64,000 bases of DNA, taken from Streptomyces sp. NBC_00663 (GTDB taxonomy: Bacteria; Actinomycetota; Actinomycetes; Streptomycetales; Streptomycetaceae). The notes under the pieces were generated by a model. It had not been told where the DNA came from and did not search any database. It worked only from the letters and a program-made list of their open reading frames with translations. The stretch lies in contig NZ_CP109027.1 in assembly GCF_036226885.1 (NCBI RefSeq), positions 2,480,001 through 2,544,000 on the forward strand, given 5' to 3'. Positions 18,793 to 27,291 of the stretch are shown here, piece after piece. The stretch's first letter is position 1, and every line of letters begins with the position of its first letter. Both the position numbers and the translations under genes were made by a program.

Positions 18793-19029
18793 TTGAAAAT
18801 CCTGCGCCGCATCGGTGTGCCTCCAAGCGCCCGAGGCTCCAACACGGGCGCCAGCTGCCCGGACGTGTTCGAGCTGAGCGACGGCAACTTCGCCGTCATC
18901 GGAACCGAAGCCACCGAGGCGCTTGAGCGTGAACTCCCCGCCGATGCCTCCCGCGCCGCCTACGAGCGCATCGTCATCGTGAGCCGGGAGACCCTGATCC
19001 GCGCCAAAGCGGACATCCCCGACGTCTGA
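18793..19029 (+). CDS. Small conserved hypothetical protein
   Basis: 78-aa protein beginning MKILRRIGVPPSARGSNTG from a TTG at 18793, with AAGGA 10 nt upstream. Its central DGNFAVIGTEAT segment and C-terminal RIVIVSRETLIRAK look like two short beta-strand/helix units. Similar small proteins accompany XRE regulators in other Streptomyces loci (from memory), but no such regulator is adjacent here. Function unknown. Confidence 0.72.
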   Translation: MKILRRIGVPPSARGSNTGASCPDVFELSDGNFAVIGTEATEALERELPADASRAAYERIVIVSRETLIRAKADIPDV

Positions 19030-19161
19030 AGCACAGGCACGCGTCCAGACCGGACTCGTCACCTGTAAGAGCCCTGCCCGGCCGCACGCAACCACGAAGC
19101 ATCCCGGGCACCCACCGGCGAGCAGCCCGTCACCCCGTCCCTGCTCGATCTCCACCGATGA

Positions 19162-19188
19162 GGCCTGGCGCCAGAACGGCACCAGGCC
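19162..19188 (-). terminator. Possible terminator beyond the citrate synthase gene
   Basis: GGCCTGG and CCAGGCC form a 7-bp stem with a 13-nt loop, 10 nt after the stop of the minus-strand citrate synthase gene. The stem is short, so confidence is modest. Confidence 0.4.
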
Positions 19189-19197
19189 GCACGCGTA

Positions 19198-20373
19198 TCA
19201 GGCGGCTCTTTCTGCGCTGGGCACCGCCACCGGCGCCCCCGGCCCCACATACCGCGCCACCGGCCGAATGATCTTCGAGTCCTCCGCCTGCTCCAGGATG
19301 TTGGCGCTCCATCCCACCACCCGCCCCGCCGCGAACGTCGGCGTGAACATCTCTCGGGGCAGGCCGCAGAGTTCCATGACCACGCCCGCGTAGAACTCGA
19401 CGTTGGTGTGGAGTTCGCGGCCGGGCTTCAGTTCCGCGAGGATCGCCTCCACCCGGCGTTCGACCTCGACGGCGAAGGCGACGCGGGGGCCGCCGAAACC
19501 TTCCGCGATCTGACGGAGCATGCGCGAGCGCGGGTCTTCGGTTCGGTAGATCGCGTGGCCGAAACCCATGATTCGCTCCCCCGCAAGCACGCGTGCGCGG
19601 ATCCAGGGGTCGATACGGTCCGGTGTGCCGATGGCATCGAGGGTGTCCAGCGCCCGGCTGGGCGCCCCGCCGTGCAAGGGCCCCGACAGCGCTCCTACGG
19701 CGCCGATCAGACAGGCGGCGACATCCGCCCCCGTCGAGGTGATGACACGGGCCGCGAAGGTTGATGCATTGAAGCCGTGATCAATGGTTGAGATCAAGTA
19801 TTGCTCGATCGCCCTCGCCTGTCGCGGCTCCGGCTCCGAACCCGTCAGCATGTAGAGGTAGTTGGCCGCGTACGACAGGTCCTCGCGCGGCTCGACCGGT
19901 TCCAGCCCCTGCCCCAGCCTGTGCAGGGCCGTGAGCAGCGTCGGCACGGCCGCCGTCGCCACGATCGTGTCCCGGCGCCGCCGGTCCGCGTCGATGTCGT
20001 ACACCGGCCGGAAGCCCTTCGCCGCTCCCAGCAGCGACAACGCCGTACGCATCCCGGCCAGCGGACCGGAGGCCGCACCTGCCGCCGCGATGGCCGGCAG
20101 CGCGGCACGGACGCCCTCCGGCAACCGGCGCAGCGCCGCGGTCTCGGCGGTGAAGGCGGCGCTCCGGGCGGCGTCCGGCAGTTCGCCGTGGACCAGGAGA
20201 TGCCAGACGTCCTCGAAGCTGCGGGTCTGCGCGAGCTCGACGGCCGAGTACTGGCGGTAGTGGTAGAAGCCCTCGATCCCTCGGACGTCACCGATCTCGG
20301 TGTCGGTGACGACGACGCCCGCGAGTCCTCGCGGCACGTCGACAAGGGTGGCTGCGGCCCTGTTGACGGACAT
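19198..20373 (-). CDS. Citrate synthase-family enzyme
   Basis: 391-aa citrate/2-methylcitrate synthase fold that condenses acetyl-CoA (or propionyl-CoA) with oxaloacetate. Catalytic regions are visible: GPLHGGAPSRALD (His), GFGHAIYRTEDPR (His and substrate arginine region), and the CoA-side ELHTNVEFYAG. The ATG at 20373 follows GGGAGGAAAC. It is divergent from a second citrate synthase with a DNA-binding domain; the two probably share the 98-nt promoter region and may form a regulated pair or a hetero-oligomer. Substrate choice is undetermined. Confidence 0.9.
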   Translation of the reverse strand: MSVNRAAATLVDVPRGLAGVVVTDTEIGDVRGIEGFYHYRQYSAVELAQTRSFEDVWHLLVHGELPDAARSAAFTAETAALRRLPEGVRAALPAIAAAGAASGPLAGMRTALSLLGAAKGFRPVYDIDADRRRRDTIVATAAVPTLLTALHRLGQGLEPVEPREDLSYAANYLYMLTGSEPEPRQARAIEQYLISTIDHGFNASTFAARVITSTGADVAACLIGAVGALSGPLHGGAPSRALDTLDAIGTPDRIDPWIRARVLAGERIMGFGHAIYRTEDPRSRMLRQIAEGFGGPRVAFAVEVERRVEAILAELKPGRELHTNVEFYAGVVMELCGLPREMFTPTFAAGRVVGWSANILEQAEDSKIIRPVARYVGPGAPVAVPSAERAA

Positions 20374-20406
20374 GTTTCCTCCCTGGACTTGATTCGACTG
20401 TCCGTG

Positions 20407-20444
20407 ATTGACTCATTCACTGTCAATATTGATTGGATCAATAT
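20407..20444. promoter_or_regulatory. Nested inverted repeats in the divergent citrate synthase promoter
   Basis: ATATTGATTGGATCAATAT (20426-20444) is a perfect 8-bp inverted repeat with a 3-nt spacer. ATTGAC (20407-20412) and GTCAAT (20422-20427) form a second 6-9-6 repeat that overlaps it. The block is strikingly AT-rich for this genome and sits 28 nt upstream of one start and 34 nt upstream of the other. It is a good operator candidate for the HTH-citrate synthase or another regulator. Confidence 0.75.
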
Positions 20445-20471
20445 GTAGTCCATACGGATACGGTGAGGCCC

Positions 20472-21731
20472 ATGCGCGATCACGAACCCGCCCCCACCCC
20501 TCACGGCGACCGGCGGCTGAGCACCAAAGAGGCGGCCGAACTGCTGGGCGTGAAGCCCGAGACCGTGTACGCCTATGTGAGCCGGGGGCAGCTCAGCAGC
20601 CGACGCTTGCCGGGCGGCCGCGGCAGCACCTTCGACGCCCGAGAGGTGGAGACCCTCGCCCGGCGCAACAAGCGCGAGGGCGGCGGGAGTTCAGGCTCCG
20701 GCGGGGAACTGGCGGTACGGACCCGCATCACGCTCATCGACGCGGACAGGTACTACTTCCGAGGTGTGGACGCGACCCAGTTGGCCGCACGCCACTCCTA
20801 CGAGGAGATCGCCGAGTGGCTCTGGACCGGGCGGATGCAGCCCGGCATGGCGTTCACCGCGCCCGACGCCTCCGTCGCGGTCGCCCGCCGTGCCGTCGAC
20901 GCCCTGCCCGAACACGCCTCGCCCACCGACCGGTTGCGGGTCGCGGCCATCGCCGCCGCGGCCTCGGACCCGCTGCGCTTCGACCTGTCCGAGGACGCCG
21001 TCCTGGGCACCGCGCGCGTCCTCATCCCCACCCTCGTCGCCGCCCTGCCTCCGGTGCGGGCCGGCCACCGCGACGAGGGCTCGCTGGCCCGGCGCCTGTG
21101 GGCGCGCCTCAGCGGGCGCGCCGCCGACGAGGCGTCCCTGCGCGTCCTGGACACCGCTCTGGGGCTGCTCGTCGACCACGACCTGGCCGCCTCCACGCTC
21201 GCGGTGCGTGTTGCGGCCTCGGCCCGGGCGCACGCCTACGCGGCCGTCTCCGCCGGGCTCGGCGTGCTGGAGGGCCCGCTGCACGGTGCGGCCAGCGGCC
21301 TCGCCCACCGGCTGCTGAACGACGTACTGGAACAGGGCGACGCCGGCCCCGTGATCGCGGACGAACTACGGGCCGGGCGCCGTATCCCCGGGCTCGGCCA
21401 CCGGCTCTACCGCGGCGAGGACCCACGCGCGCGTGCCCTGTTCGAGCTTCTGGAGGAGATCCCCCGCGCCGAGCCCGCCCTCCTCGCGGCCCGCGACGTC
21501 GTGGCCACCACGGCCCGCCACACCCCGCTGCACGCCAACGTCGACCTGGCGCTCGCGGTCCTCACCTCCTCCGCCGGGATGCCCGCCACCGCCGGAGAGA
21601 CGATCTTCGCCGTCGCCCGGACGGCGGGCTGGATCGCCCACGCCCTGGAGGAGTACGGGGAACGCCCACTGCGCATGCGGCCGAGCGGGCTCTATATCGG
21701 CGCCAAGCCCCCTCAGCCGCTCCCCGAGTAG
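20472..21731 (+). CDS. Citrate synthase with N-terminal helix-turn-helix DNA-binding domain
   Basis: 419-aa fusion. Residues 15-67 are a MerR/BldC/excisionase-type wHTH (RRLSTKEAAELLGVKPETVYAYVSRGQL, then SSRRLPGGRGSTF). From about 80 onward it is a citrate-synthase fold with GPLHGAASGLAH and GLGHRLYRGEDPRA catalytic-region motifs. I chose the ATG at 20472, preceded by GTGAGG. The architecture suggests a metabolite-sensing regulator built on an enzyme body, or an active enzyme that also binds DNA. It is divergent from a plain citrate synthase across palindromic sequence. Confidence 0.88.
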   Translation: MRDHEPAPTPHGDRRLSTKEAAELLGVKPETVYAYVSRGQLSSRRLPGGRGSTFDAREVETLARRNKREGGGSSGSGGELAVRTRITLIDADRYYFRGVDATQLAARHSYEEIAEWLWTGRMQPGMAFTAPDASVAVARRAVDALPEHASPTDRLRVAAIAAAASDPLRFDLSEDAVLGTARVLIPTLVAALPPVRAGHRDEGSLARRLWARLSGRAADEASLRVLDTALGLLVDHDLAASTLAVRVAASARAHAYAAVSAGLGVLEGPLHGAASGLAHRLLNDVLEQGDAGPVIADELRAGRRIPGLGHRLYRGEDPRARALFELLEEIPRAEPALLAARDVVATTARHTPLHANVDLALAVLTSSAGMPATAGETIFAVARTAGWIAHALEEYGERPLRMRPSGLYIGAKPPQPLPE

Positions 21732-21768
21732 CGCACCAGCGCGCGGCCGGAAGCCGCCGTCGGGCAAG

Positions 21769-21787
21769 TCAGGTTAGGCTCACCTCT
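21769..21787 (+). promoter_or_regulatory. Iron box (DmdR1/DtxR-type) abutting the start of the sucrase/ferredoxin-like gene
   Basis: TCAGGTTAGGCTCACCTCT matches the 19-bp actinobacterial iron box at the full 15-base core AGGTTAGGCTCACCT. It contains a TAGGCT (21775-21780) placed as a -10 element and ends exactly one base before the GTG at 21788, so transcription would start at or next to the start codon. Confidence 0.88.
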
Positions 21788-22732
21788 GTGAGTACGTGTT
21801 CAACCGTCTCCCGGGACCTCGACGAGCCCATCGCGGGCACCGCGGCCACCGCCAGGACCTGGCTGCTCCTGGAACAGCCCGGCCCCTGGGGCGCCCACGC
21901 GCTCACGTCGAGCCATCTGGACCCCGTGCTGGGCCGCGCCCTGGAGCGGGCGGCCAAGGGCACAGGCGTCCGCGTCGCCCTCATCCGCCGCCCCGGACGG
22001 CACGCGGACTGCCACACCCCCTCCGCGCGCCGGGTGTACGTGTCCCACACCGCCCCCGGAAACGTCTGGCTGCGCAGCGCCACGATCCACGATCCACGGC
22101 GCCTGCTCGACCTGGACCTCGCCGCGCTCGGCACCGGCGACCACCGCAGCTTCGACGCGGCGCTGGACGGGCGGGCCCACACCGGCGCCCCGCTCGCCCT
22201 CGTCTGCACCAACGGCAAGCGCGACCGCTGCTGCGCCCTCCTGGGGCGGCCGCTCGCGGCCGAGTTGTCCGCCTCCGGGGTCGAGGGCGTCTGGGAGGTC
22301 ACCCATCTGGGTGGACATCGCTTCTCGCCGACGATGCTCGTGCTGCCGTACGGCTACGCGTACGGCCGGGTCGGGGCCCCCGCCGTCAAGGAGATCCTCC
22401 ACAGCGCCCAGGACGGCCGGATCGTTCTGGAGGGGTGCCGCGGGAGCTCGGCCTGGGAGCGGCCCGGGCAGGCGGCCGAGCTGGCCGTGCGTGCGGCGGC
22501 GGACGAGTACGGGGCGGACGCTCTGATCGTCGTACGGACGGAGGGCGCGGCACCCCGGTGGGAGGTGACCGTCGCGCACGTGGACGGCCGCCACTGGCGG
22601 GTCGTGGTGGCCCAGGGCGCGTCCCTGCCGCCCCGCGCGGAGAGCTGCGGGACGTCGGTGCTCGGTTCGCCCGCGCGGATGGACGTGACGGCGGTGCGGG
22701 AGTTGACGCCGTCCTCGGCCCTGGCGAGCTGA
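21788..22732 (+). CDS. Sucrase/ferredoxin-like family protein
   Basis: 314-aa protein of the Suc_Fer-like family, which has a thioredoxin-like fold predicted to bind a 2Fe-2S cluster. N-terminal CSTVSRDLDEP and the central CTNGKRDRCCALLGRPLA carry the conserved cysteines. The actual reaction is not established for most members; an iron-starvation role fits the iron box directly upstream. No Shine-Dalgarno sequence precedes the GTG at 21788, which together with the box position suggests a leaderless message. Confidence 0.85.
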   Translation: MSTCSTVSRDLDEPIAGTAATARTWLLLEQPGPWGAHALTSSHLDPVLGRALERAAKGTGVRVALIRRPGRHADCHTPSARRVYVSHTAPGNVWLRSATIHDPRRLLDLDLAALGTGDHRSFDAALDGRAHTGAPLALVCTNGKRDRCCALLGRPLAAELSASGVEGVWEVTHLGGHRFSPTMLVLPYGYAYGRVGAPAVKEILHSAQDGRIVLEGCRGSSAWERPGQAAELAVRAAADEYGADALIVVRTEGAAPRWEVTVAHVDGRHWRVVVAQGASLPPRAESCGTSVLGSPARMDVTAVRELTPSSALAS

Positions 22733-22768
22733 ACAAGCCGAACAAGGTGGTCAAGGGCCTCGTCCACC

Positions 22769-22808
22769 GATCAAGTGGGTCATCCGCTGATCAAGTGGGT
22801 TGATCAAG
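22769..22808. repeat. Short direct repeats upstream of the sensor kinase gene
   Basis: GATCAAGTGGGT occurs at 22769-22780 and 22789-22800, exactly 20 bp (about two helical turns) apart, followed by GATCAAG at 22802-22808. The array ends 50 nt before the kinase ATG and could bind a regulator on one DNA face. Confidence 0.7.
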
Positions 22809-22857
22809 AGATCCACGCCACACCCCTGCGGCAGCCCGTACCCCTCCGCGTACCGTC

Positions 22858-24528
22858 ATGGGTATGAGCCGCCCCACTCCCCCCGTACGACGCCTCCGCC
22901 TCGGGCTGCCGCGGCGGATGTTCTCGCAGGTGCTGCTGATGCAGCTCGCGATCGCCGCGGGAGTCACGGTGCTCGCGACCGGGCTGTTCCTCGCACCGCT
23001 CAGCAACCAGCTGGACGACCAGGCGATGCGACGCGCCCTCGCCATCGCCCAGACGACCGCGCAGCAGCCGCAGATCGCCAGGGATCTGCAGACCACGCCC
23101 TACTCGGTCGACGGGCCGGTGCAGAAGGAGGCGGAGCGGATCCGCAAGGCCACCCAGGCCGAGTACGTCGTGATCATGAACAACCAGGGCATCCGCTGGT
23201 CCCACACCGACCCGAAGGAGATCGGCGGAAAGGTCTCGACCGACCCCGCGCGGGCGCTCGCGGGCGAGGAGGTCATGGAGATCGACGAGGGCACCCTGGG
23301 CCGCTCGGCCCGCGGCAAGGTGCCCCTGCGCGACAGCGACGGAACCATCATCGGGGCGGTCTCGGTCGGCATCGCGTACGACAGCGTCCGGGCCCGGCTG
23401 ATCCACGCCATCCCGGGACTGCTCGCCTACGCCGGCGGCGCCCTGGCCGTCGGTGCGCTCGCCGCCTGGCTGATCTCCCGGCGGGTCCAGCGGCAGACCC
23501 GGGACCTGGCCTTCTCCGACATCTCGGCGCTGCTCGCGGAGCGCGAGGCGATGCTGCACGGCATCAGGGAGGGCGTCGTCGCCCTGGACCGGGCCGGCCG
23601 GGTCCGCCTCCTCAACGACGAGGCGCAGCGGCTGCTGAGCATCGGCGACGAGGCCGTGGGCCGCTCCCCCGACGAGGCGCTCGGCGAGGGCCGCACGGCC
23701 GACGTGCTGGCCGGGCGCGTGACCGGCACCGACCTGCTCACCGTCCGCGGCCAGCGGGTCCTGATCGCCAACCGCATGCCCACGGACGACGGCGGCGCCG
23801 TCGCGACCCTGCGCGACCGTACGGAGCTGGAGCAGCTGGGCCGCGAACTCGACTCCACGCGCGGACTGATCGACGCCCTGCGCGCCCAGGACCACGAGCA
23901 CGCCAACCGCATGCACACGCTGCTCGGACTGCTCGAACTGGAGATGTTCGACGACGCCGTGGAGTTCGTCGGAGAGGTGGTCGGCGACCACCGTGCCACC
24001 GCGGAGCAGGTCACCGAGAAGATCAAGGATCCGCTGCTCGCCGCCCTGCTGGTCGGCAAGGCGACCGTCGCCGCGGAGCGCGGGGTCGCGCTGTGGATCT
24101 CGGACCGGACCTGGCTCCCCGACCGGCTGATCGACCCCCGGGGGATCGTCACGGTCGTCGGCAATCTGGTCGACAACGCGCTGGACGCCGTAGGGGGAAA
24201 GCCGCACGCGCGCGTGGAGGTCGAATTGCGTGCGGAGGGACGTACCGCCGTCCTCAGGGTGCGGGACACGGGGCCCGGCATTCCGGCGGAGCATCGTGAA
24301 CTGGTCTTCACCGAGGGGTGGTCCACGAAGCAGCCGCCCGCGCACGGAAAGCGTGGCATCGGGCTCTCCCTGGTGCGCCGCCTGGCCGAACGGCAGGGTG
24401 GCAGCGCCGGCGTGACCGAGGCCGACGGAGGGGGCGCGGAGTTCACCGTCGTCCTGCCCGAGGCGCTGGCCGGTGACGACCTAGAACCGGCACTGACTGT
24501 TCCCGCCGCCCCCGAGGAGGAGTCGTGA
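22858..24528 (+). CDS. Sensor histidine kinase, CitA/DcuS type
   Basis: 556-aa membrane kinase. TM1 is at about 25-47, an extracytoplasmic PAS-like ligand domain at about 50-180, TM2 at about 183-205, a cytoplasmic PAS at about 215-310, the family's H-box DHEHANRMHTLLGLLEL (about 340-360) and a HATPase domain with DNALDAV, GPGIP and GIGLSLV. This class senses citrate, C4-dicarboxylates or similar. It overlaps the next gene, its cognate response regulator, by 1 nt. The start could instead be the ATG at 22864. Confidence 0.93.
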   Translation: MGMSRPTPPVRRLRLGLPRRMFSQVLLMQLAIAAGVTVLATGLFLAPLSNQLDDQAMRRALAIAQTTAQQPQIARDLQTTPYSVDGPVQKEAERIRKATQAEYVVIMNNQGIRWSHTDPKEIGGKVSTDPARALAGEEVMEIDEGTLGRSARGKVPLRDSDGTIIGAVSVGIAYDSVRARLIHAIPGLLAYAGGALAVGALAAWLISRRVQRQTRDLAFSDISALLAEREAMLHGIREGVVALDRAGRVRLLNDEAQRLLSIGDEAVGRSPDEALGEGRTADVLAGRVTGTDLLTVRGQRVLIANRMPTDDGGAVATLRDRTELEQLGRELDSTRGLIDALRAQDHEHANRMHTLLGLLELEMFDDAVEFVGEVVGDHRATAEQVTEKIKDPLLAALLVGKATVAAERGVALWISDRTWLPDRLIDPRGIVTVVGNLVDNALDAVGGKPHARVEVELRAEGRTAVLRVRDTGPGIPAEHRELVFTEGWSTKQPPAHGKRGIGLSLVRRLAERQGGSAGVTEADGGGAEFTVVLPEALAGDDLEPALTVPAAPEEES

Positions 24529-25208
24529 TGATCGAGGTTCTGGTCGTGGACGACGACACGCGGGTCGCGCGGGTCAACGCCGCCTACGTCGAGAAGGTGC
24601 CGGGCTTCCATGTGGCGGGCGAGGCCCACAACGCGGCCGAGGCGCTGCGTCAGGTGGAGCTGCTGCCCCGCGTCGACCTGGTCCTCATGGACCACTACCT
24701 GCCCGACGAGACGGGCCTTTCGGTCGTTCAGGAGATGCGTCGCCGGGGCCACCAGACCGACGTGATCATGGTGACGGCCGCGCGGGACGTCACGACCGTG
24801 CAGGCCGCGATGCGGCACGGCGCGCTTCAGTACCTGGTCAAGCCGTTCGCCTTCGCGGGTCTGCGCGCCAAGCTGGAGGCGTACGCCGAGCTGCGCCGCA
24901 CGCTCGACGGCGGCGGCGAGGCCGAACAGGCCGAGGTGGACCGTATCTTCGGCGCCCTGTCCGCGCCGTCGGAGCCCGATCTGCCCAAGGGGCACTCCCC
25001 CACGACCGCGGAGCTCGTACGGCAGTCCCTGATGAACGCGGAGGGGCCGCTGTCGGCCCAGGAGATCGCCGACCGGACAGGGGTGAGCCGGCAGACCGCC
25101 CAGCGCTATCTGAAGCTTCTGGAGCGCACCGGACGGGCCCGGCTCACGCTCAAGTACGGCGACGCGGGCCGCCCGGAACACCGTTACGTGTGGGCGACCC
25201 GCGCCTGA
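24528..25208 (+). CDS. Response regulator, CitB/DcuR type (first copy)
   Basis: 226-aa regulator. The receiver domain (1-120) has the acidic pocket VVDDDTR, the phospho-acceptor in LVLMDHYLPDE, and YLVKPF. The C-terminal HTH (about 165-215) contains ISRQTAQ-like GVSRQTAQRYLKLLERTGRARL. I chose the ATG at 24528 (stop/start TGATG overlap with the kinase gene, GGAGG just upstream); a GTG at 24525 is also possible. It is very similar over its full length to the regulator at 28258-28950. Confidence 0.94.
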   Translation: MIEVLVVDDDTRVARVNAAYVEKVPGFHVAGEAHNAAEALRQVELLPRVDLVLMDHYLPDETGLSVVQEMRRRGHQTDVIMVTAARDVTTVQAAMRHGALQYLVKPFAFAGLRAKLEAYAELRRTLDGGGEAEQAEVDRIFGALSAPSEPDLPKGHSPTTAELVRQSLMNAEGPLSAQEIADRTGVSRQTAQRYLKLLERTGRARLTLKYGDAGRPEHRYVWATRA

Positions 25209-25278
25209 GGGCACGGCCCGTGGGGGCGGGGGAAGGAACCGTGCCCTCCCCTCTATACGGATGCCGTCGTCATAGGCG

Positions 25279-26334
25279 TCAGTCCGTCACCTTGTCCACG
25301 AACTCGGTCGTGTACGTCTTGTCGAGATCGACGTCGGCCTTCTGGACGGCGGGGTTGAACGCCTTGAGCACCTTCTCGACGGTCTCGGGGCCGTTCTTCG
25401 GCATCACCCCGTCGTCCGTGAACATCGGCAAGGTGCTCTCAATGGCCGACGCGTAGAGGATGTTGTTGCCCTGGGAGTAGTCGGCGGGCATCTTCTCGGC
25501 GATCTCCAGGGCACTGTGTGTGGACATCCACTTGAGCGTCTTGACGAATGCATTGACCATCTTCTGGACGGTGTCCTTGTGTCCATTCACCCAGTCCGTC
25601 TGCATGTACAGACTTGACGAGGGATACGGACCGCCGAGCGCCGCCTGGGACCCCGCGGGCGTGCGCATGTCGAGGAGGACCTTGCCCGCCTTCTTGTCCA
25701 GGATCGTCGCGACGGTCGGGTCGGTCGTCATGCCGCCGTCGATCGCTCCCTGCTGGAGCGCCGAGATGAAGGTCGGTCCGGCGCCGACGGCGACCGGCGT
25801 GAACTCGCTGACCTTCACGCCGTTCTTGACGGCGAGGTACTTGGTGAGGAAGTCGGTCGACGAGCCGAGACCCGTGATGCCGAGCTTCTTCCCCTTGAAG
25901 TCCTTGGGCGAGGTGATGTCGTCCGCCTGCTTCGTGGACACGATCTCCACCTCACCGGGCGCGTGCGAGAACTGCACCACGGACTCGACGTGCTTGCCCT
26001 TCACCTGAAGGTCGAGCGTGTGGTCGTAGAAGCCGACGGCGCCCTGGACCTGGCCGGAGACGAGCGCGGTCTCGGCCTGGACACCGGCGGGTTCGCTGAG
26101 CAGCTCCACGTCGAGGCCCTCGGCGTCGAAGTAGCCGAGCCGCTGGGTGAGCATCGCGGGCAGGTAGATGACCTTGTCGAGGCCGCCGACCATGATCTTG
26201 ACCTTCGTCCCCTTGCCGTCGCCCTTGCTGCCGGAGGAGGCGGTACTGGCCGCGTCATTGGCGCAGGCGGTGAGCGAGGAGAGGGCGAGCAGGCCGGCGG
26301 CGGCCAGGGCGGAGTATCTGGCGGTCTTGCGCAT
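25279..26334 (-). CDS. ABC importer substrate-binding lipoprotein (NMT1/THI5-like, SsuA/TauA superfamily)
   Basis: 351-aa lipoprotein. The lipobox LTAC places the lipidated Cys at residue 24, followed by a Ser/Gly/Lys linker and the two-lobed NMT1-like fold (GGLDKVIYLPAMLTQRLGYF, LGITGLGSS). Relatives bind sulfonates, nitrate, pyrimidine precursors or aromatic compounds, so the ligand is open. I chose the ATG at 26334 with AAGGAC upstream. It is the last gene of the importer operon, 90 nt after the permease, flanked by two CitB-type regulators that may control it. Confidence 0.9.
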   Translation of the reverse strand: MRKTARYSALAAAGLLALSSLTACANDAASTASSGSKGDGKGTKVKIMVGGLDKVIYLPAMLTQRLGYFDAEGLDVELLSEPAGVQAETALVSGQVQGAVGFYDHTLDLQVKGKHVESVVQFSHAPGEVEIVSTKQADDITSPKDFKGKKLGITGLGSSTDFLTKYLAVKNGVKVSEFTPVAVGAGPTFISALQQGAIDGGMTTDPTVATILDKKAGKVLLDMRTPAGSQAALGGPYPSSSLYMQTDWVNGHKDTVQKMVNAFVKTLKWMSTHSALEIAEKMPADYSQGNNILYASAIESTLPMFTDDGVMPKNGPETVEKVLKAFNPAVQKADVDLDKTYTTEFVDKVTD

Positions 26335-26351
26335 GGGGTTCACGTCCTTGT

Positions 26352-26414
26352 GAAGGGGAGGAGGCGGAGGGAGGAGAAGAAAGGAGGGGAGGGGAGAGGC
26401 GGGAGAGGCGGGGA
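26352..26414. repeat. Polypurine/polypyrimidine tract between permease and binding-protein genes
   Basis: The plus strand is almost pure G/A here, with an uninterrupted 34-nt purine run at 26366-26399. In the mRNA this becomes a CU-rich spacer. It could form a triplex or weaken continuous translation between the two cistrons; either role is inference. Confidence 0.75.
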
Positions 26415-26424
26415 TGCGCTCGGG

Positions 26425-27291
26425 TCAGCTGTCCGAACCCGTCGGCTTCCAGCGGAAGATGCGGCGCTCCGCGAAGGTGAGCAGCCCTTCGGCGACGAGC
26501 GCGACGACGGCGAGGATGACCATCGCGGCGTACACACCGGCCGCGTTGAAGGTGCCCTGCGACTGCGCGACAAGCAGGCCGATGCCCTTCGTCGCGCCGA
26601 TGTACTCGCCGACGATCGCGCCGATGAGGGCGAAGCCGAAGCTGACGTGGAGGCTCGTGAAGATCCACGAGGTCGCGGACGGGATGACCACCTGAAGCGT
26701 CACCCGGCGGTCGCTCGCCCCGAGGATGCGGGCGTTGGCGACCAGGTTGCGGTCGACCTCACGGGCGCCCTGGAAGGCGTTGAAGAACACCGGGAAGAAG
26801 ACGAGCACGACCGCGGACGCGACCTTGGAGGCGGGCCCGAGGCCGAACCAGATCACGAAGATGGGTGCGAGGACGATTCTGGGTATGGAGTTGAGCACCT
26901 TGATGTATGGACCAAGGACATCGGCGAGAAAGGTGATCCGTCCCAGAGCGATACCGAACACCACACCGGCGGCCACGCCGAAGACCCAGCCGAGCAGCGC
27001 CTCGTGGAGCGTGTACCAGATCTGTTCGCCCAAGGATCCGAGCGCGGTCCCGTGCGTCACCCAGGTCCAGATCTGGTCCCAGATCTTGGTGGGCATCGAG
27101 AAGTTGAACGGATCGATGACCTCGGCGCGGGCGAGGATCTCCCACAGGCCGAGCACCAGTACCAGGAGCAGCGCCCGGCAGGCCGCGACGACGATCTTGC
27201 GTCTACGGGCGGCACGCGCGCGTGAATGAGCGCGGTCCGGTGGGGTCTTGGCCGTGTCGACGACCGGTGTGCTGATGACCTCAGGCGACAT
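26425..27291 (-). CDS. ABC transporter permease (SsuC/TauC type)
   Basis: 288-aa inner-membrane permease of the BPD superfamily with about six helices. The cytoplasmic EAA loop is visible as NARILGASDRRVTLQVVIPSA. The N-terminus (about 1-35) is a basic cytosolic extension. I chose the ATG at 27291 (MSPEVIST). Its start lies 11 nt inside the 3' end of the ATPase gene, so the two are coupled. Together with the ATPase and lipoprotein it makes one importer. Confidence 0.92.
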   Translation of the reverse strand: MSPEVISTPVVDTAKTPPDRAHSRARAARRRKIVVAACRALLLVLVLGLWEILARAEVIDPFNFSMPTKIWDQIWTWVTHGTALGSLGEQIWYTLHEALLGWVFGVAAGVVFGIALGRITFLADVLGPYIKVLNSIPRIVLAPIFVIWFGLGPASKVASAVVLVFFPVFFNAFQGAREVDRNLVANARILGASDRRVTLQVVIPSATSWIFTSLHVSFGFALIGAIVGEYIGATKGIGLLVAQSQGTFNAAGVYAAMVILAVVALVAEGLLTFAERRIFRWKPTGSDS

